Origin: Microvirga splendida
Lineage (GTDB): Bacteria > Pseudomonadota > Alphaproteobacteria > Rhizobiales > Beijerinckiaceae
Length of the DNA: 64,000 bases
NCBI RefSeq assembly: GCF_016427565.1
Contig: NZ_JAELXT010000015.1
Coordinates: forward strand, 1 to 64,000
Direction: 5' to 3'
In this document: one piece after another, positions 54,823 through 64,000 of the stretch
Numbering within the stretch: position 1 is the stretch's first letter
How the letters are laid out: each line of letters begins with the position of its first letter
Notes under the pieces: model-generated
Told to the model about the DNA's origin: nothing
Seen by the model: the letters and a program-made list of their open reading frames with translations, nothing else
Database searches by the model: none
Position numbers and translations under genes: made by a program

Positions 54823-55402
54823 CTATCCTCACAGGAAAATTGAGAGTCAGATTGATTAGGCCCCCAAGCTGGGAGCCCATCGAACCGGGCTGCTCATCCA
54901 AGTGTCGCCAAACGGCACGTCCCCATACTTCCGCCCCTGGTTCGGTTCTGAGAGGCTCTCTTCTCGAGGTCCTGGCGGCGTGGGATCTGATTGAGAAGGA
55001 AAACTCGCCCGCCGCCTTCCTGGGGGCGCTCCCGATCCAGTCTGTCCGGCAACGGGTCGGACGGCCATTCAGTCAAGCTTGGCGGGTCGATCCGGATTGG
55101 CTTCGCCCAAAACCCAATTGTGCGTACCGAACACATGACCCGGGAGGCGCTCGACGGGATTCGGGTTGAGCGAGGACGAGGAGGGGGCAAGGGGAGCGGC
55201 GCCAGAGCCGCAAAGAAGCCCCAACCTAGTTTGGAATGGTTCTTTTTGCGGCAGTGCAAACACTTGTCACGGAAGGGGATCTCGGCTAAGGCTCCGGCGC
55301 AATCAGCGTGATGTCGCAGGGGGGTGTTTTGGGCCTTTCTGAGGCTTAAATGCGTTGCAGATTGCCGGCCCCGGGCCGGATTCCTGTCCTTCTAGGTGTC
55401 GT
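54823..55402. other. Long gap between tRNA-Asp and nuoA
   Basis: 580 bases without a supported gene. Short frames occur on both strands but have no convincing ribosome site, family resemblance or codon bias. There is no duplicated tRNA 3' end of the kind left by integrases, and none of the repeat families above. The last 150 bases should contain the nuo promoter; a T-rich patch GTTCTTTTTGCGG lies at 55239-55251 and the leader has GTGTTTTGGGCCTTTC at about 55324. I cannot place promoter boxes. Confidence 0.6.
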
Positions 55403-55768
55403 ATGACGAATCTCCTCGCCGACTACCTGCCTCTTGTCATCTTTATCGGCGTCTCGCTCCTGATCGGGGTGGCGCTGCTCGTGGCGCCGTTCATCGTCGC
55501 CTACAGCCGCCCGGACCAGGAGAAGCTGTCCGCCTATGAGTGCGGCTTCAATGCGTTCGACGATGCCCGCATGAAGTTCGACGTGCGGTTCTATCTCGTG
55601 GCCATTCTTTTCATCATCTTCGACCTCGAAGTGGCGTTCCTGTTCCCCTGGGCCATTACGTTCGGGAATCTCGGCTGGTTCGGCTTCATCTCCATGATGA
55701 TCTTCCTTGGAGTCCTGACGGTCGGCTTCATCTACGAGTGGAAAAAAGGAGCCCTCGAATGGGATTGA
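55403..55768 (+). CDS. nuoA: NADH-quinone oxidoreductase subunit A
   Basis: Membrane-arm subunit of respiratory complex I. 121 residues, three membrane segments ([63 protein letters not shown]; first and second quoted in parts). The conserved loop [21 protein letters not shown] (in part) faces the quinone site. Start ATG 55403 follows AGGT. It overlaps nuoB by ten bases. First gene of the nuo operon. Confidence 0.97.
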   Translation: MTNLLADYLPLVIFIGVSLLIGVALLVAPFIVAYSRPDQEKLSAYECGFNAFDDARMKFDVRFYLVAILFIIFDLEVAFLFPWAITFGNLGWFGFISMMIFLGVLTVGFIYEWKKGALEWD

Positions 55769-56343
55769 TCTCCGACAACCAGTCGACCCTGGTCGCTCCG
55801 GCCCCTCGTGGCATTATCGACCCGAATACCGGCAATCCGGTCGGTTCGACGGATCCGTACTTCGTTTCCATCAACGAGGAGTTGTCCGACAAGGGCTTTC
55901 TCGTCACCTCGACCGAGGATCTCATTACCTGGGCGCGCACAGGCTCGCTCATGTGGATGACCTTCGGCTTGGCCTGCTGCGCCGTCGAGATGATGCAGAT
56001 GTCCATGCCGCGCTACGACGCCGAACGCTTCGGGTTCGCACCCCGCGCCTCGCCGCGCCAGTCGGACGTGATGATCGTAGCCGGCACGCTCACCAACAAG
56101 ATGGCTCCCGCGCTCCGCAAGGTCTATGACCAGATGCCGGAGCCACGCTATGTCATCTCCATGGGTTCCTGCGCCAATGGCGGCGGCTACTATCATTTCT
56201 CCTATTCCGTGGTTCGTGGCTGCGACCGCATCGTGCCGGTCGACATCTACGTTCCGGGCTGCCCGCCCACGGCTGAGGCGCTTCTTTACGGGGTGCTGCT
56301 TCTCCAGAAGAAGATCCGCCGCACCGGTACTATCGAGCGCTGA
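55759..56343 (+). CDS. nuoB: NADH-quinone oxidoreductase subunit B
   Basis: Carries the last iron-sulfur cluster, N2, that reduces quinone. 194 residues. The four cluster ligands are C73, C74 ([11 protein letters not shown]), C138 ([11 protein letters not shown]) and C168 ([15 protein letters not shown] segment [13 protein letters not shown]). The start at 55759 overlaps nuoA by ten bases; upstream in-frame sequence belongs to nuoA in another frame. About 35 residues of alphaproteobacterial N-terminal extension precede the core. Confidence 0.98.
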   Translation: MGLISDNQSTLVAPAPRGIIDPNTGNPVGSTDPYFVSINEELSDKGFLVTSTEDLITWARTGSLMWMTFGLACCAVEMMQMSMPRYDAERFGFAPRASPRQSDVMIVAGTLTNKMAPALRKVYDQMPEPRYVISMGSCANGGGYYHFSYSVVRGCDRIVPVDIYVPGCPPTAEALLYGVLLLQKKIRRTGTIER

Positions 56344-56357
56344 GCAAAGGTCATTGT

Positions 56358-56960
56358 ATGAGTGCTGAGCTCCAAGCCCTGAGCGACCATATCGCCTCCT
56401 CCCTCGGCGCGGCGGTCGTGGACCGGGCTATCGCCTTCGACGAGTTGACCATCGTAGTTCGTCGCGAGGACATCGTGCCGGTGGTGACATTCCTGCGGGA
56501 CGACTCACAATGCCGGTTCGTCTGCTTCATCGATATCTGCGGGGCCGATTATCCGGCGCGCGAGGAGCGGTTCGACGTGGTCTACCACTTCCTGGCGCCG
56601 CACCATAACCGTCGGATCCGGGTAAAGGTGATGACCGATGAGGCAACGCCTGTGCCGTCGCTTGTCGGCCTCTTCCCGGCGGCGAACTGGTACGAGCGCG
56701 AGGCATACGATCTCTACGGCATCCTGTTCTCGGGGCACCCGGACCTGCGCCGCATCCTCACGGATTACGGCTTCGAGGGGCATCCGCTCCGCAAGGACTT
56801 CCCGATGACCGGCTATGTCGAGGTCCGCTACGACGACGGGCAGGGCCGCGTGGTCTACGAACCCGTGAAGCTCAGCCAGGAGTTCCGCAACTTCGACTTC
56901 CTCTCTCCCTGGGAAGGCACGGATTACGTGCTGCCCGGCGACGAGAAGGCCAAGGCTTAA
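56358..56960 (+). CDS. nuoC: NADH-quinone oxidoreductase subunit C
   Basis: Peripheral-arm 30-kDa subunit, 200 residues, separate from NuoD (unlike the fused enterobacterial form). Core signatures are [22 protein letters not shown] (in parts), [22 protein letters not shown] (in parts) and [26 protein letters not shown] (in parts). AAGG lies eight bases before the ATG. Fourteen bases separate it from nuoB and twenty from nuoD. Confidence 0.98.
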   Translation: MSAELQALSDHIASSLGAAVVDRAIAFDELTIVVRREDIVPVVTFLRDDSQCRFVCFIDICGADYPAREERFDVVYHFLAPHHNRRIRVKVMTDEATPVPSLVGLFPAANWYEREAYDLYGILFSGHPDLRRILTDYGFEGHPLRKDFPMTGYVEVRYDDGQGRVVYEPVKLSQEFRNFDFLSPWEGTDYVLPGDEKAKA

Positions 56961-56980
56961 AGGAGCGGAAAGGGCGACCC

Positions 56981-58171
56981 ATGGGCGAGCATAATATCCG
57001 CAACTTCACGATCAATTTCGGCCCGCAGCATCCGGCGGCGCATGGCGTGCTGCGCCTCGTGCTGGAGCTGGACGGCGAGGTGGTCGAGCGCGTCGATCCT
57101 CATATCGGCCTGCTCCACCGCGGCACCGAGAAGCTGATCGAGTACAAGACCTACGTTCAGGCCAACCCCTATTTCGACCGGCTCGACTACGTCGCGCCCA
57201 TGAACCAGGAGCATGCCTATTGCCTGGCGATCGAGAAGCTCCTCGGCATCCAGGTTCCCCGACGTGCCCAGCTGATACGCGTTCTGTTTTCCGAAATCGG
57301 GCGCCTTCTCTCGCACCTCCTCAACGTGACCACGCAGGCCATGGACGTCGGCGCGCTCACGCCGCCCCTCTGGGGCTTCGAGGAACGTGAGAAGCTCATG
57401 ATCTTCTACGAGCGGATTTCCGGCTCGCGGATGCATGCCAACTACTTCCGCCCCGGCGGCGTGAACATGGACATTCAGCCGGAGCTGATCGACGACATCG
57501 AGGCTTTCTGCGATCCATTCCTGCAGGTTCTCGACGATCTCGACACCCTTGTGATCGGCAACCGCATCTTCAAGCAGCGCAACGTCGACATCGGCACCAT
57601 CACCCTGGACGACTGCTTCCGCTGGGGCTTCTCGGGTCCGATCGTCCGCAGCTGCGGCGTGGCCTGGGACCTGCGCAAGTCGCAGCCCTACGAGTGCTAC
57701 GAGGAGATGGAATTCGACATCCCCGTTGGCAAGAACGGCGACAACTACGACCGCCAGGTCATCCGCATGGAGGAGATGCGCCAGAGCGTCCGCATCATGC
57801 GCCAGTGCCTCGACAAGCTCCGGGCGCCGGACGGACAGGGACCCGTGACGACGCTCGACGGCAAGGTCGCTCCGCCCTCGCGCAAGGACATGAAGCGCTC
57901 CATGGAGGCGCTGATCCACCACTTCAAGCTCTACACGGAAGGTTTCCACGTGCCGGCGGGCGAGGTCTATGCCTGCGTGGAGGCTCCGAAGGGCGAGTTC
58001 GGCGTCTATCTTGTGTCGGACGGCACCAACAAACCCTACCGCTGCAAGATTCGTGCCCCGGGCTTTGCGCACTTGCAGGGCATGGATTTCATGTGCCGCG
58101 GCCACATGCTGGCCGACGTCGCAGGCGTTCTGGGCTCCATCGACATCGTGTTCGGCGAAGTCGACCGCTAA
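56981..58171 (+). CDS. nuoD: NADH-quinone oxidoreductase subunit D
   Basis: 49-kDa subunit forming the quinone cavity with NuoB. 396 residues, the standard length for a separate Nuo[22 protein letters not shown] (in part) carries the conserved histidines near the quinone. Other markers are [37 protein letters not shown]-like [14 protein letters not shown] and [14 protein letters not shown] 114-base gap with a family G-like hairpin follows before nuoE. Confidence 0.98.
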   Translation: MGEHNIRNFTINFGPQHPAAHGVLRLVLELDGEVVERVDPHIGLLHRGTEKLIEYKTYVQANPYFDRLDYVAPMNQEHAYCLAIEKLLGIQVPRRAQLIRVLFSEIGRLLSHLLNVTTQAMDVGALTPPLWGFEEREKLMIFYERISGSRMHANYFRPGGVNMDIQPELIDDIEAFCDPFLQVLDDLDTLVIGNRIFKQRNVDIGTITLDDCFRWGFSGPIVRSCGVAWDLRKSQPYECYEEMEFDIPVGKNGDNYDRQVIRMEEMRQSVRIMRQCLDKLRAPDGQGPVTTLDGKVAPPSRKDMKRSMEALIHHFKLYTEGFHVPAGEVYACVEAPKGEFGVYLVSDGTNKPYRCKIRAPGFAHLQGMDFMCRGHMLADVAGVLGSIDIVFGEVDR

Positions 58172-58285
58172 CGAAGACCTGCTCCGGCGCCGGAGCAGGG
58201 AGCCACGCTCTTTGAAGCGTGCTGAAATGGTTCAAGTCGTATGGCCGGGCCTTGAGCCCGGCTATGACGATGAGGAGAAGAGTGT

Positions 58286-59344
58286 ATGGCCGTTCGTAAG
58301 CTCGCGCCTGAAGAATTGCAGCCCCAGAGCTTCGTTCTCTCCCCAGAGACCGAGGCTTTTGCGGACAAGGAAGTCGCCAAGTATCCGCCTGGCCGGCAGG
58401 CCTCGGCCGTGATCGCTCTCCTGGGCAAGGCTCAGGAGCAGGCGGGCGGCTGGCTGCCGCGTAAGGCTATCGAGGCCGTGGCCGCGAAGCTCGACATGCC
58501 GGTGATCCGCGTGATGGAAGTGGCGACCTTCTACACGATGTTCAATCTGGAACCGGTTGGAAAGTATTTCATCCAGTTCTGTGGCACGACGCCCTGCATG
58601 CTGCGCGGCGCCGGAGACATCCGGCAGGTTCTCGAGCGCCGTGTCGGCGAACAGAACCATGTGTCCCCGGACGGCACGTTCTCGTGGCTCGAGGTCGAGT
58701 GTCTGGGTGCCTGCTCCAATGCCCCGATGGTGCAGATCAACGATGACTACTACGAGGATCTGACCACGGAAAACTTCGAAAAGCTCCTCGACGACCTTGC
58801 CGCCGGCCGTCCGGTGACGAAGGGGTCGCAGATCGGCCGCAACCGGTCCGAGCCTTTCCAGGCCGTGAACACGTTGCAGGATCCGGTGCTCTACGACGGC
58901 TCCCTCGTTGGCGCCTGGCGCACGCGCTTCGATGAGCAGGCGAAGGCTGCGGAGACCGGTGAAGCCGCTGCCGCGATGGCCTCCGTTCCGCAAGAGATGA
59001 AAGCCGCCAAGCCGACGGCCGGCCGCGCGATTGAGACCCCTGTGGCGGATACCCCTGCGGAGCGTGCCAAAGCAGGCGAGACGCCGATCAATCCGGTCGA
59101 CCGCAAGGAAGCTGCCGATCCGTCGAAAGCCACCAAGGGCGACTCGCACACGGAATCCGGCGCTCGCCCGGCTCCGCAGAGCAGCAAGTCCTACGTGGCT
59201 TCGCCGACGAAGGACGGTGAGGCCGTGCCGACGAGCCCGACGACGCCGGAAGCCGGAACGCCGCCCGCCCAAGCCGAGACGCGACGTGACGGCAGCGAGA
59301 GCAAGCCGGACGTTGTCGTCGACAAAGACAACATGACGTCCTGA
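58286..59344 (+). CDS. nuoE: NADH-quinone oxidoreductase subunit E with long C-terminal tail
   Basis: 24-kDa subunit with the [2Fe-2S] cluster N1a. 352 residues, about twice the E. coli length. Cluster ligands are C99 and C104 (FCGTTPCMLRG) and C139 and C143 (VECLGACSNAPM). The thioredoxin-like core ends near residue 185. The tail from about 215 is Ala/Pro/Thr/Lys-rich and probably disordered (EMKAAKPTAGRAIETPVADT, in part). Extended NuoE is known from several Rhizobiales. GAGGAG lies eight bases before the ATG. nuoF follows after 14 bases. Confidence 0.97.
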   Translation: MAVRKLAPEELQPQSFVLSPETEAFADKEVAKYPPGRQASAVIALLGKAQEQAGGWLPRKAIEAVAAKLDMPVIRVMEVATFYTMFNLEPVGKYFIQFCGTTPCMLRGAGDIRQVLERRVGEQNHVSPDGTFSWLEVECLGACSNAPMVQINDDYYEDLTTENFEKLLDDLAAGRPVTKGSQIGRNRSEPFQAVNTLQDPVLYDGSLVGAWRTRFDEQAKAAETGEAAAAMASVPQEMKAAKPTAGRAIETPVADTPAERAKAGETPINPVDRKEAADPSKATKGDSHTESGARPAPQSSKSYVASPTKDGEAVPTSPTTPEAGTPPAQAETRRDGSESKPDVVVDKDNMTS

Positions 59345-59358
59345 TGGAGTGATCGGGA

Positions 59359-60660
59359 ATGCTTCAGGACAGAGATCGTATCTTCACCAACCTCTACGGC
59401 TTCCATTCGCCGGACCTCCAGGCCGCGAAGATGCGCGGCGCATGGGACGGAACCAAGTTCCTCCTGGAGCAGGGCCGCGACTGGATCGTCAACGAGATGA
59501 AGGCGTCCGGCCTGCGGGGCCGCGGCGGCGCAGGCTTCCCCACGGGCCTGAAATGGTCCTTCATGCCCAAGCAGTCGGACGGCCGTCCGCACTATCTGGT
59601 CGTGAACGCCGACGAGTCGGAGCCCGGCACCTGTAAGGACCGCGAGATCATGCGGAACGATCCGCATCTTCTCGTCGAGGGCTGCCTTCTCGCCTCCTTC
59701 GCCATGGGCGCCCACGCTGCCTACATCTACATCCGCGGCGAGTACGTAGCCGAGCGGTACGCGCTCCAGCGGGCGGTGGACGAGGCCTACGAGGCCAAGC
59801 TCATCGGCAAGGATAACATCCACGGCTATCCCTTCGACCTCTACGTTCACCACGGCGCAGGCGCTTATATCTGCGGCGAGGAGACGGCTCTGATCGAGAG
59901 CATGGAGGGCAAGAAGGGAATGCCGCGCCTGAAGCCGCCGTTCCCGGCCAATATGGGCCTCTACGGCTGCCCGACGACCGTGAACAATGTCGAGTCCATC
60001 GCGGTTGCCGGCACGATCCTTCGCCGTGGCGCCGCCTGGTTCTCCGGCATCGGCCGTCCGAACAACGTGGGCACCAAGCTCTTCTGCGTGTCGGGCCACG
60101 TGAACAAGCCCTGCAACGTGGAGGAGGCCATGGGCCTCACCTTCCGCGAGCTGATCGACCGCCACTGCGGTGGCATCCGCGGCGGTTGGGACAACCTGCT
60201 CGGCGTCATTCCGGGCGGCTCGTCGGTTCCAATCGTTCCGGCCGAGCAGATCGCCGATGCCTACATGGACTTCGACACTCTGCGTAATCTGAAGTCGGGT
60301 CTGGGCACCGCCGCCGTGATCGTGATGGACAAGTCCACGGATATCGTGCGCGCCATCGCCCGCCTCGCCTACTTCTACAAGCACGAGAGCTGCGGCCAGT
60401 GCACCCCGTGCCGCGAGGGCACGGGCTGGATGTGGCGCGTGCTCACCCGCATGGCCGAGGGTCGTGCTCAGAAGCGCGAGATCGACATGCTCCTCGAAGT
60501 CTCGACCCAGATCGAAGGCCATACCATCTGCGCGCTCGGCGACGCGGCGGCATGGCCGGTCCAGGGTCTGATCCGCCACTTCCGTCATGAGATCGAGAAG
60601 CGGATCGACGATTACGCGGCGAACCCGCATTCCGAATCCGTCATGATCGCGGCGGAGTGA
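59359..60660 (+). CDS. nuoF: NADH-quinone oxidoreductase subunit F
   Basis: NADH-oxidising subunit with FMN and [4Fe-4S] cluster N3. 433 residues. The NADH/FMN site is [16 protein letters not shown] with [16 protein letters not shown] contacts include [13 protein letters not shown]. The N3 ligands lie in [15 protein letters not shown] plus the cysteine of [10 protein letters not shown]. Full length. The nuoG start follows eight bases after the stop. Confidence 0.98.
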   Translation: MLQDRDRIFTNLYGFHSPDLQAAKMRGAWDGTKFLLEQGRDWIVNEMKASGLRGRGGAGFPTGLKWSFMPKQSDGRPHYLVVNADESEPGTCKDREIMRNDPHLLVEGCLLASFAMGAHAAYIYIRGEYVAERYALQRAVDEAYEAKLIGKDNIHGYPFDLYVHHGAGAYICGEETALIESMEGKKGMPRLKPPFPANMGLYGCPTTVNNVESIAVAGTILRRGAAWFSGIGRPNNVGTKLFCVSGHVNKPCNVEEAMGLTFRELIDRHCGGIRGGWDNLLGVIPGGSSVPIVPAEQIADAYMDFDTLRNLKSGLGTAAVIVMDKSTDIVRAIARLAYFYKHESCGQCTPCREGTGWMWRVLTRMAEGRAQKREIDMLLEVSTQIEGHTICALGDAAAWPVQGLIRHFRHEIEKRIDDYAANPHSESVMIAAE

Positions 60661-60668
60661 GATTGAAG

Positions 60669-62747
60669 ATGACGAAAATCATCGTTGATGGCGTCGAGGT
60701 CGACGTTCCTGCGGAATACACCCTGCTCCAGGCCGCCGAAATGGCCGGGGCGGAAATTCCGCGCTTCTGCTACCACGAGCGGCTCTCGATTGCCGGCAAC
60801 TGCCGCATGTGCCTCGTCGAGGTGAAGGGCGCGCCGAAGCCGGTCGCCTCCTGCGCCTGGGGCGTGCGTGACTGCCGTCCGGGCCCGAACGGCGAGCCGC
60901 CGGAAATCTCCACCAAGTCGCCGACGGTCAAGAAGGCGCGGGAAGGGGTGATGGAGTTCCTCCTCATCAACCACCCGCTCGACTGCCCGATCTGCGACCA
61001 GGGCGGCCAGTGCGACCTGCAGGATCAGGCCATGGCCTACGGGGTCGACACCAGCCGCTTCCACGAGAACAAGCGCGCGGTGACCGACAAGTACCTCGGC
61101 CCGCTGGTGCGTACCTCCATGAACCGGTGCATCCACTGCACCCGCTGCGTGCGCTTCACGGCCGAAGTGGCCGGCGTGCCGGATCTCGGCGCCCTGTGGC
61201 GCGGCGAGGACATGGAGATCACGAGCTATCTCGAGAAGGCCCTCGGCTCCGAGCTGCAGGCCAACGTGGCGGATCTCTGCCCGGTCGGCGCCCTGACCCA
61301 CAAGCCGGAATCCTACCATTACCGTCCCTGGGAGCTCACCAAGACCGACTCCGTCGACGTGATGGACGCTGTCGGCTCCTCCATCCGCGTCGATTCCCGT
61401 GGCCGCGAGGTCATGCGCATCCTGCCGCGCGTGAACGAGGCTGTGAACGAGGAGTGGATCACCGACAAGACCCGCCAGATCGTGGACGGCCTGCGCCTCC
61501 AGCGCCTCGACCGCCCCTTTGTGCGGGAGAACGGCCGCCTGCGCCCTGCCTCCTGGCAGGAGGCCTTCGCCACCATTGCTGCCCGCGTGAAGGGTACGGA
61601 CCCCAAGCGCATCGGCGCCATCGTGGGCGATCTCGCTGCGGTCGAGGAGATGTATGCCCTGAAGCTCCTCATGGAGAGCCTCGGCGTCACCAACATCGAC
61701 GCCCGCCAGGACGGCAGCGTGCTGACCCCGGTCTATGGCCGCGGATCGTATCTGTTCAATACCACCATCACCGGCATCGAGGATGCGGACGCGATCCTGA
61801 TCGTGGGCTCGAACCCGCGCATCGAGGCCTCGTTGGTCAATGTGCGTATCCGCAAGCGCTGGCGCGCGGCTCCGCCGCCGATCGCGATGATCGGCGAGCA
61901 TGCGGACCTGACCTACCCCTACGAATATCTCGGCGCCGGACCGGAGACACTCTCCGAACTCGCCTCCGGCCGCCACAGCTTCATCGAGAAGCTCCGTGGC
62001 GCCGAGCGCCCGCTGATCGTCGTGGGGCAGGGGGCTCTCTCTCGCCCGGACGGTCTCGCGGTTCTCTCAGCCGTCGCTCAGCTCGCCCGCGACGTGGGTG
62101 CCGTGAAGGACGGCTGGAACGGCTTCTCGGTTCTGCACACCGCCGCGTCCCGCGTCGGCGCTCTCGATCTCGGCCTCGTGCCGGGCGAGTGGGGGCTGAA
62201 CGCCCAGACCATGGCCCAGGGCGAAGTGGACGTTCTGTTCAACCTCGGGGCCGACGAGATCGATGTCGCTCCCGGCGCCTTCGTGATCTACCAGGGCACC
62301 CACGGCGACCGTGGCGCGCACCGTGCGGACGTGATCCTGCCGGCCGCGACCTATACGGAGAAGTCTGGCACCTACGTGAACACGGAAGGCCGGGTCCAGC
62401 TCGCCAACCGGGCCGCCTTCGCGCCCGGCGAGGCTCGCGAGGACTGGGCGATCCTGCGTGCGCTGTCGGACGTGCTCGGTCATCGCCTGCCGTTCGACTC
62501 GCTGAATGCCCTGCGCGCCAAGCTCTATGCGCAGTACCCGCATTTCGCCGCGATCGAGACGGTTCAGCCGGCCGACGGTTTCGCTGCGGTCCAGGCGCTG
62601 GCCAATATCGGCGGCACCCCGGGGCGCGAACCTTTCGCGAGCCCGGTGACGGACTTCTATCTCACGAACCCGATTGCCCGCGCCTCCGGCGTCATGGCCG
62701 AGTGCTCCGCGCTCGCCCGTGAGCTGAAGCTCGAGGCGGCTGAGTAA
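60669..62747 (+). CDS. nuoG: NADH-quinone oxidoreductase subunit G
   Basis: 75-kDa subunit carrying clusters N1b, N4 and N5. 692 residues from ATG 60669. The ferredoxin-like N-terminus has PRFCYHERLSIAGNCRMCLVEV (in parts) and CAWGVRDC. The histidine-liganded cluster region is NHPLDCPICDQGGQCDLQDQ (in part). The 4Fe-4S site is MNRCIHCTRCVRF with a later NVADLCPVGALTHKP. The molybdopterin-oxidoreductase-like domain follows from about residue 225. An in-frame GTG at 60657 is rejected as it overlaps the nuoF end without a ribosome site. Confidence 0.97.
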   Translation: MTKIIVDGVEVDVPAEYTLLQAAEMAGAEIPRFCYHERLSIAGNCRMCLVEVKGAPKPVASCAWGVRDCRPGPNGEPPEISTKSPTVKKAREGVMEFLLINHPLDCPICDQGGQCDLQDQAMAYGVDTSRFHENKRAVTDKYLGPLVRTSMNRCIHCTRCVRFTAEVAGVPDLGALWRGEDMEITSYLEKALGSELQANVADLCPVGALTHKPESYHYRPWELTKTDSVDVMDAVGSSIRVDSRGREVMRILPRVNEAVNEEWITDKTRQIVDGLRLQRLDRPFVRENGRLRPASWQEAFATIAARVKGTDPKRIGAIVGDLAAVEEMYALKLLMESLGVTNIDARQDGSVLTPVYGRGSYLFNTTITGIEDADAILIVGSNPRIEASLVNVRIRKRWRAAPPPIAMIGEHADLTYPYEYLGAGPETLSELASGRHSFIEKLRGAERPLIVVGQGALSRPDGLAVLSAVAQLARDVGAVKDGWNGFSVLHTAASRVGALDLGLVPGEWGLNAQTMAQGEVDVLFNLGADEIDVAPGAFVIYQGTHGDRGAHRADVILPAATYTEKSGTYVNTEGRVQLANRAAFAPGEAREDWAILRALSDVLGHRLPFDSLNALRAKLYAQYPHFAAIETVQPADGFAAVQALANIGGTPGREPFASPVTDFYLTNPIARASGVMAECSALARELKLEAAE

Positions 62748-62759
62748 GAGGAACGGATC

Positions 62760-63785
62760 ATGGAATTAGGGGACATCCTCCTCGCCGTCGCGATCATGCT
62801 GGGCAAGAGCCTGCTCATGCTGGTCGCGCTTCTCATCTTCATCGCCTATGCGCTTTATGCCGACCGCAAGGTTTGGGCGGCGGTTCAGCTGCGCCGCGGC
62901 CCGAACGTGGTCGGTCCCTGGGGCCTGTTCCAGTCCTTCGCCGATCTGCTCAAGTTCGTGCTGAAGGAGCCGGTGATTCCGGCGCCTGCCAACAAGGGCA
63001 TGTTCCTCTTGGCCCCGCTGGTGATGTGCACCCTGTCGCTCGCGGCCTGGGCGGTGATTCCGCTCAATGCCGGCTGGGCCATCGCCGACATCAACGTGGG
63101 CATCCTCTACATCTTCGCGATCTCGTCGCTCGGCGTCTACGGCGTCATCATGGGCGGCTGGGCTTCGAACTCGAAGTATCCGTTCCTCGGCGCCCTTCGC
63201 TCGGCGGCCCAGATGGTCTCCTACGAGGTCTCCATCGGCTTCGTGATCGTGACGGTGCTCATGTGCGCCGGAACCCTGAACCTGTCGGCCATCGTGGAGT
63301 CGCAGAACACCGGCCTCGGCATCCTGGGCTGGTACTGGCTGCCGCTCTTCCCGATGTTCGTGGTGTTCTTCATCTCGGCCATGGCCGAGACGAACCGTCC
63401 GCCCTTCGACCTGCCTGAGGCCGAATCCGAGCTCGTGGCCGGCTACATGGTGGAGTATTCCTCCACGCCGTACCTGCTCTTCATGCTCGGCGAGTACGTG
63501 GCTATCATGACCATGTGCGCGCTCGGCACGATCCTGTTCCTCGGCGGCTGGCTGTCGCCGATCCCGTTCGCGCCCTTCACCTGGGTGCCGGGCGTGATCT
63601 GGTTCGTGCTGAAGGCGAGCTTCCTCTTCATCCTCATCGCCATGGTGAAAGCCCTGGTGCCCCGCTACCGCTACGATCAGCTCATGCGCCTCGGCTGGAA
63701 GGTCTTCCTGCCGCTCTCCCTGGCCATGGTCGTCATCGTGGCAGCTGTCCTGATGGTCACCGGCAATGCGCCGGGCGTCCGCTAA
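62760..63785 (+). CDS. nuoH: NADH-quinone oxidoreductase subunit H
   Basis: Membrane subunit that joins the two arms of complex I and helps form the quinone channel. 341 residues, about eight membrane segments. [34 protein letters not shown] (in parts) and the charged loop [26 protein letters not shown] (in parts) are diagnostic. AGAGG lies eight bases before the ATG and nuoI follows after 12 bases. Confidence 0.98.
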   Translation: MELGDILLAVAIMLGKSLLMLVALLIFIAYALYADRKVWAAVQLRRGPNVVGPWGLFQSFADLLKFVLKEPVIPAPANKGMFLLAPLVMCTLSLAAWAVIPLNAGWAIADINVGILYIFAISSLGVYGVIMGGWASNSKYPFLGALRSAAQMVSYEVSIGFVIVTVLMCAGTLNLSAIVESQNTGLGILGWYWLPLFPMFVVFFISAMAETNRPPFDLPEAESELVAGYMVEYSSTPYLLFMLGEYVAIMTMCALGTILFLGGWLSPIPFAPFTWVPGVIWFVLKASFLFILIAMVKALVPRYRYDQLMRLGWKVFLPLSLAMVVIVAAVLMVTGNAPGVR

Positions 63786-63797
63786 AGGAGATCGGCC

Positions 63798-64000
63798 ATG
63801 CAGCTCGACCGCATCGCCCAGTCGCTCCTGCTGAAGGAGTTCGTCTCAGGCTTCATCCTGACGGTGAAGTACTTCTTCAAGCCGAAGGCGACCCTCAACT
63901 ATCCGTTCGAGATGAGCCATCGCGGGCCACGCTTCCGGGGTGAGCACGCCCTGCGGCGCTACCCCAACGGCGAAGAACGCTGCATCGCCTGCAAGCTCTG
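63798..64000 (+). CDS. nuoI: NADH-quinone oxidoreductase subunit I, cut by the window edge
   Basis: The first 67 codons of the 23-kDa subunit that carries clusters N6a and N6b. It begins [20 protein letters not shown] conserved amphipathic segment ([18 protein letters not shown]) and [22 protein letters not shown] follow, the latter holding the first two cluster cysteines. AAAGGAG lies seven bases before the ATG. The rest lies beyond the window. Confidence 0.96.
   Translation, partial: MQLDRIAQSLLLKEFVSGFILTVKYFFKPKATLNYPFEMSHRGPRFRGEHALRRYPNGEERCIACKL

Noticed and set aside
54840..55311. Short frames in the tRNA-nuoA gap (54840-55169 and 54991-55311 plus; 54894-55259 minus)
   Set aside because: No ribosome sites, mixed composition and no recognisable family; overlapping frames on both strands argue against any being real.
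54746..55402. Integrative element attached to tRNA-Asp
   Set aside because: No integrase gene and no repeated tRNA 3' end in the following region.

Overview
The window is high-GC chromosomal DNA of an alphaproteobacterium of the order Hyphomicrobiales (Rhizobiales). The closest match I can suggest is Methylobacteriaceae/Microvirga, from remembered gene order and the style of the intergenic repeats; I ran no database comparison. Most of it is core genome. Conserved neighbourhoods are: rpsF-rpsR-DUF2232-rplI-dnaB-alr-radA with cvpA-purF; pdxJ-acpS-lepB-rnc-era with recO-parC; hemB...RDD-bpt; glyA-nrdR-ribD-ribE-ribH-nusB-thiL; hppA; bamE/CBP3-like/DUF177/plsX/fabH/ihfA/merR; a tRNA-Asp(GTC); and the complex I operon nuoA-nuoI, which runs off the right edge.

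Layout. 1-2.6 kb: a complete IS66-family element with terminal inverted repeats and a perfect 8-bp target duplication. 2.7-3.9 kb: a small Cys-rich protein and a short RTX protein. 4-9.6 kb: a SAF-domain oxidoreductase, then purF/SDR, cvpA and an MDR oxidoreductase. 9.7-17.8 kb: a cadherin-like/RTX protein, then radA back to rpsF, all on the minus strand. 18.3-22.1 kb: pdxJ to era. 22.2-28.0 kb: an accessory signalling and envelope block placed between era and recO, holding a soluble MCP-PilZ receptor, a class III cyclase-TPR protein and a large disordered OmpA-like protein. 28.2-31.3 kb: recO and parC. 31.5-36.7 kb: bpt, RDD, threonine ammonia-lyase, an unusual LivH with a lipoprotein-like N-terminal extension, and hemB. 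36.9-40.0 kb: an HIBYL-CoA hydrolase-like enzyme, DUF6163 and a Tat-type L,D-transpeptidase. 40.4-49.7 kb: one-carbon, riboflavin and thiamine genes, an MFS carrier and the H+-pyrophosphatase. 49.8-54.6 kb: BamE, fatty-acid/phospholipid genes and IHF. 54.7-64 kb: tRNA-Asp and nuoA-I.

How the genes work together. The core blocks combine translation, replication and repair (dnaB, radA, recO, parC, ribosomal proteins), cofactor synthesis (PLP, riboflavin, thiamine, haem), lipid synthesis (plsX, fabH, acpS) and respiration (nuo, with a putative bc1-assembly chaperone). The accessory genes deal mostly with sensing (cyclase; a receptor with a c-di-GMP-type PilZ domain) and the cell surface (RTX proteins, OmpA-like protein, L,D-transpeptidase).

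The non-coding sequence is rich in palindromic repeats. Several families recur in two or three copies. In one family all three copies end exactly on the stop codon of the neighbouring minus-strand gene. I found no CRISPR array, prophage or restriction cassette. The best candidates for undescribed biology are the stop-codon-abutting repeats, the lipoprotein-like LivH fusion beside threonine ammonia-lyase, and the MCP-PilZ-sensor protein.
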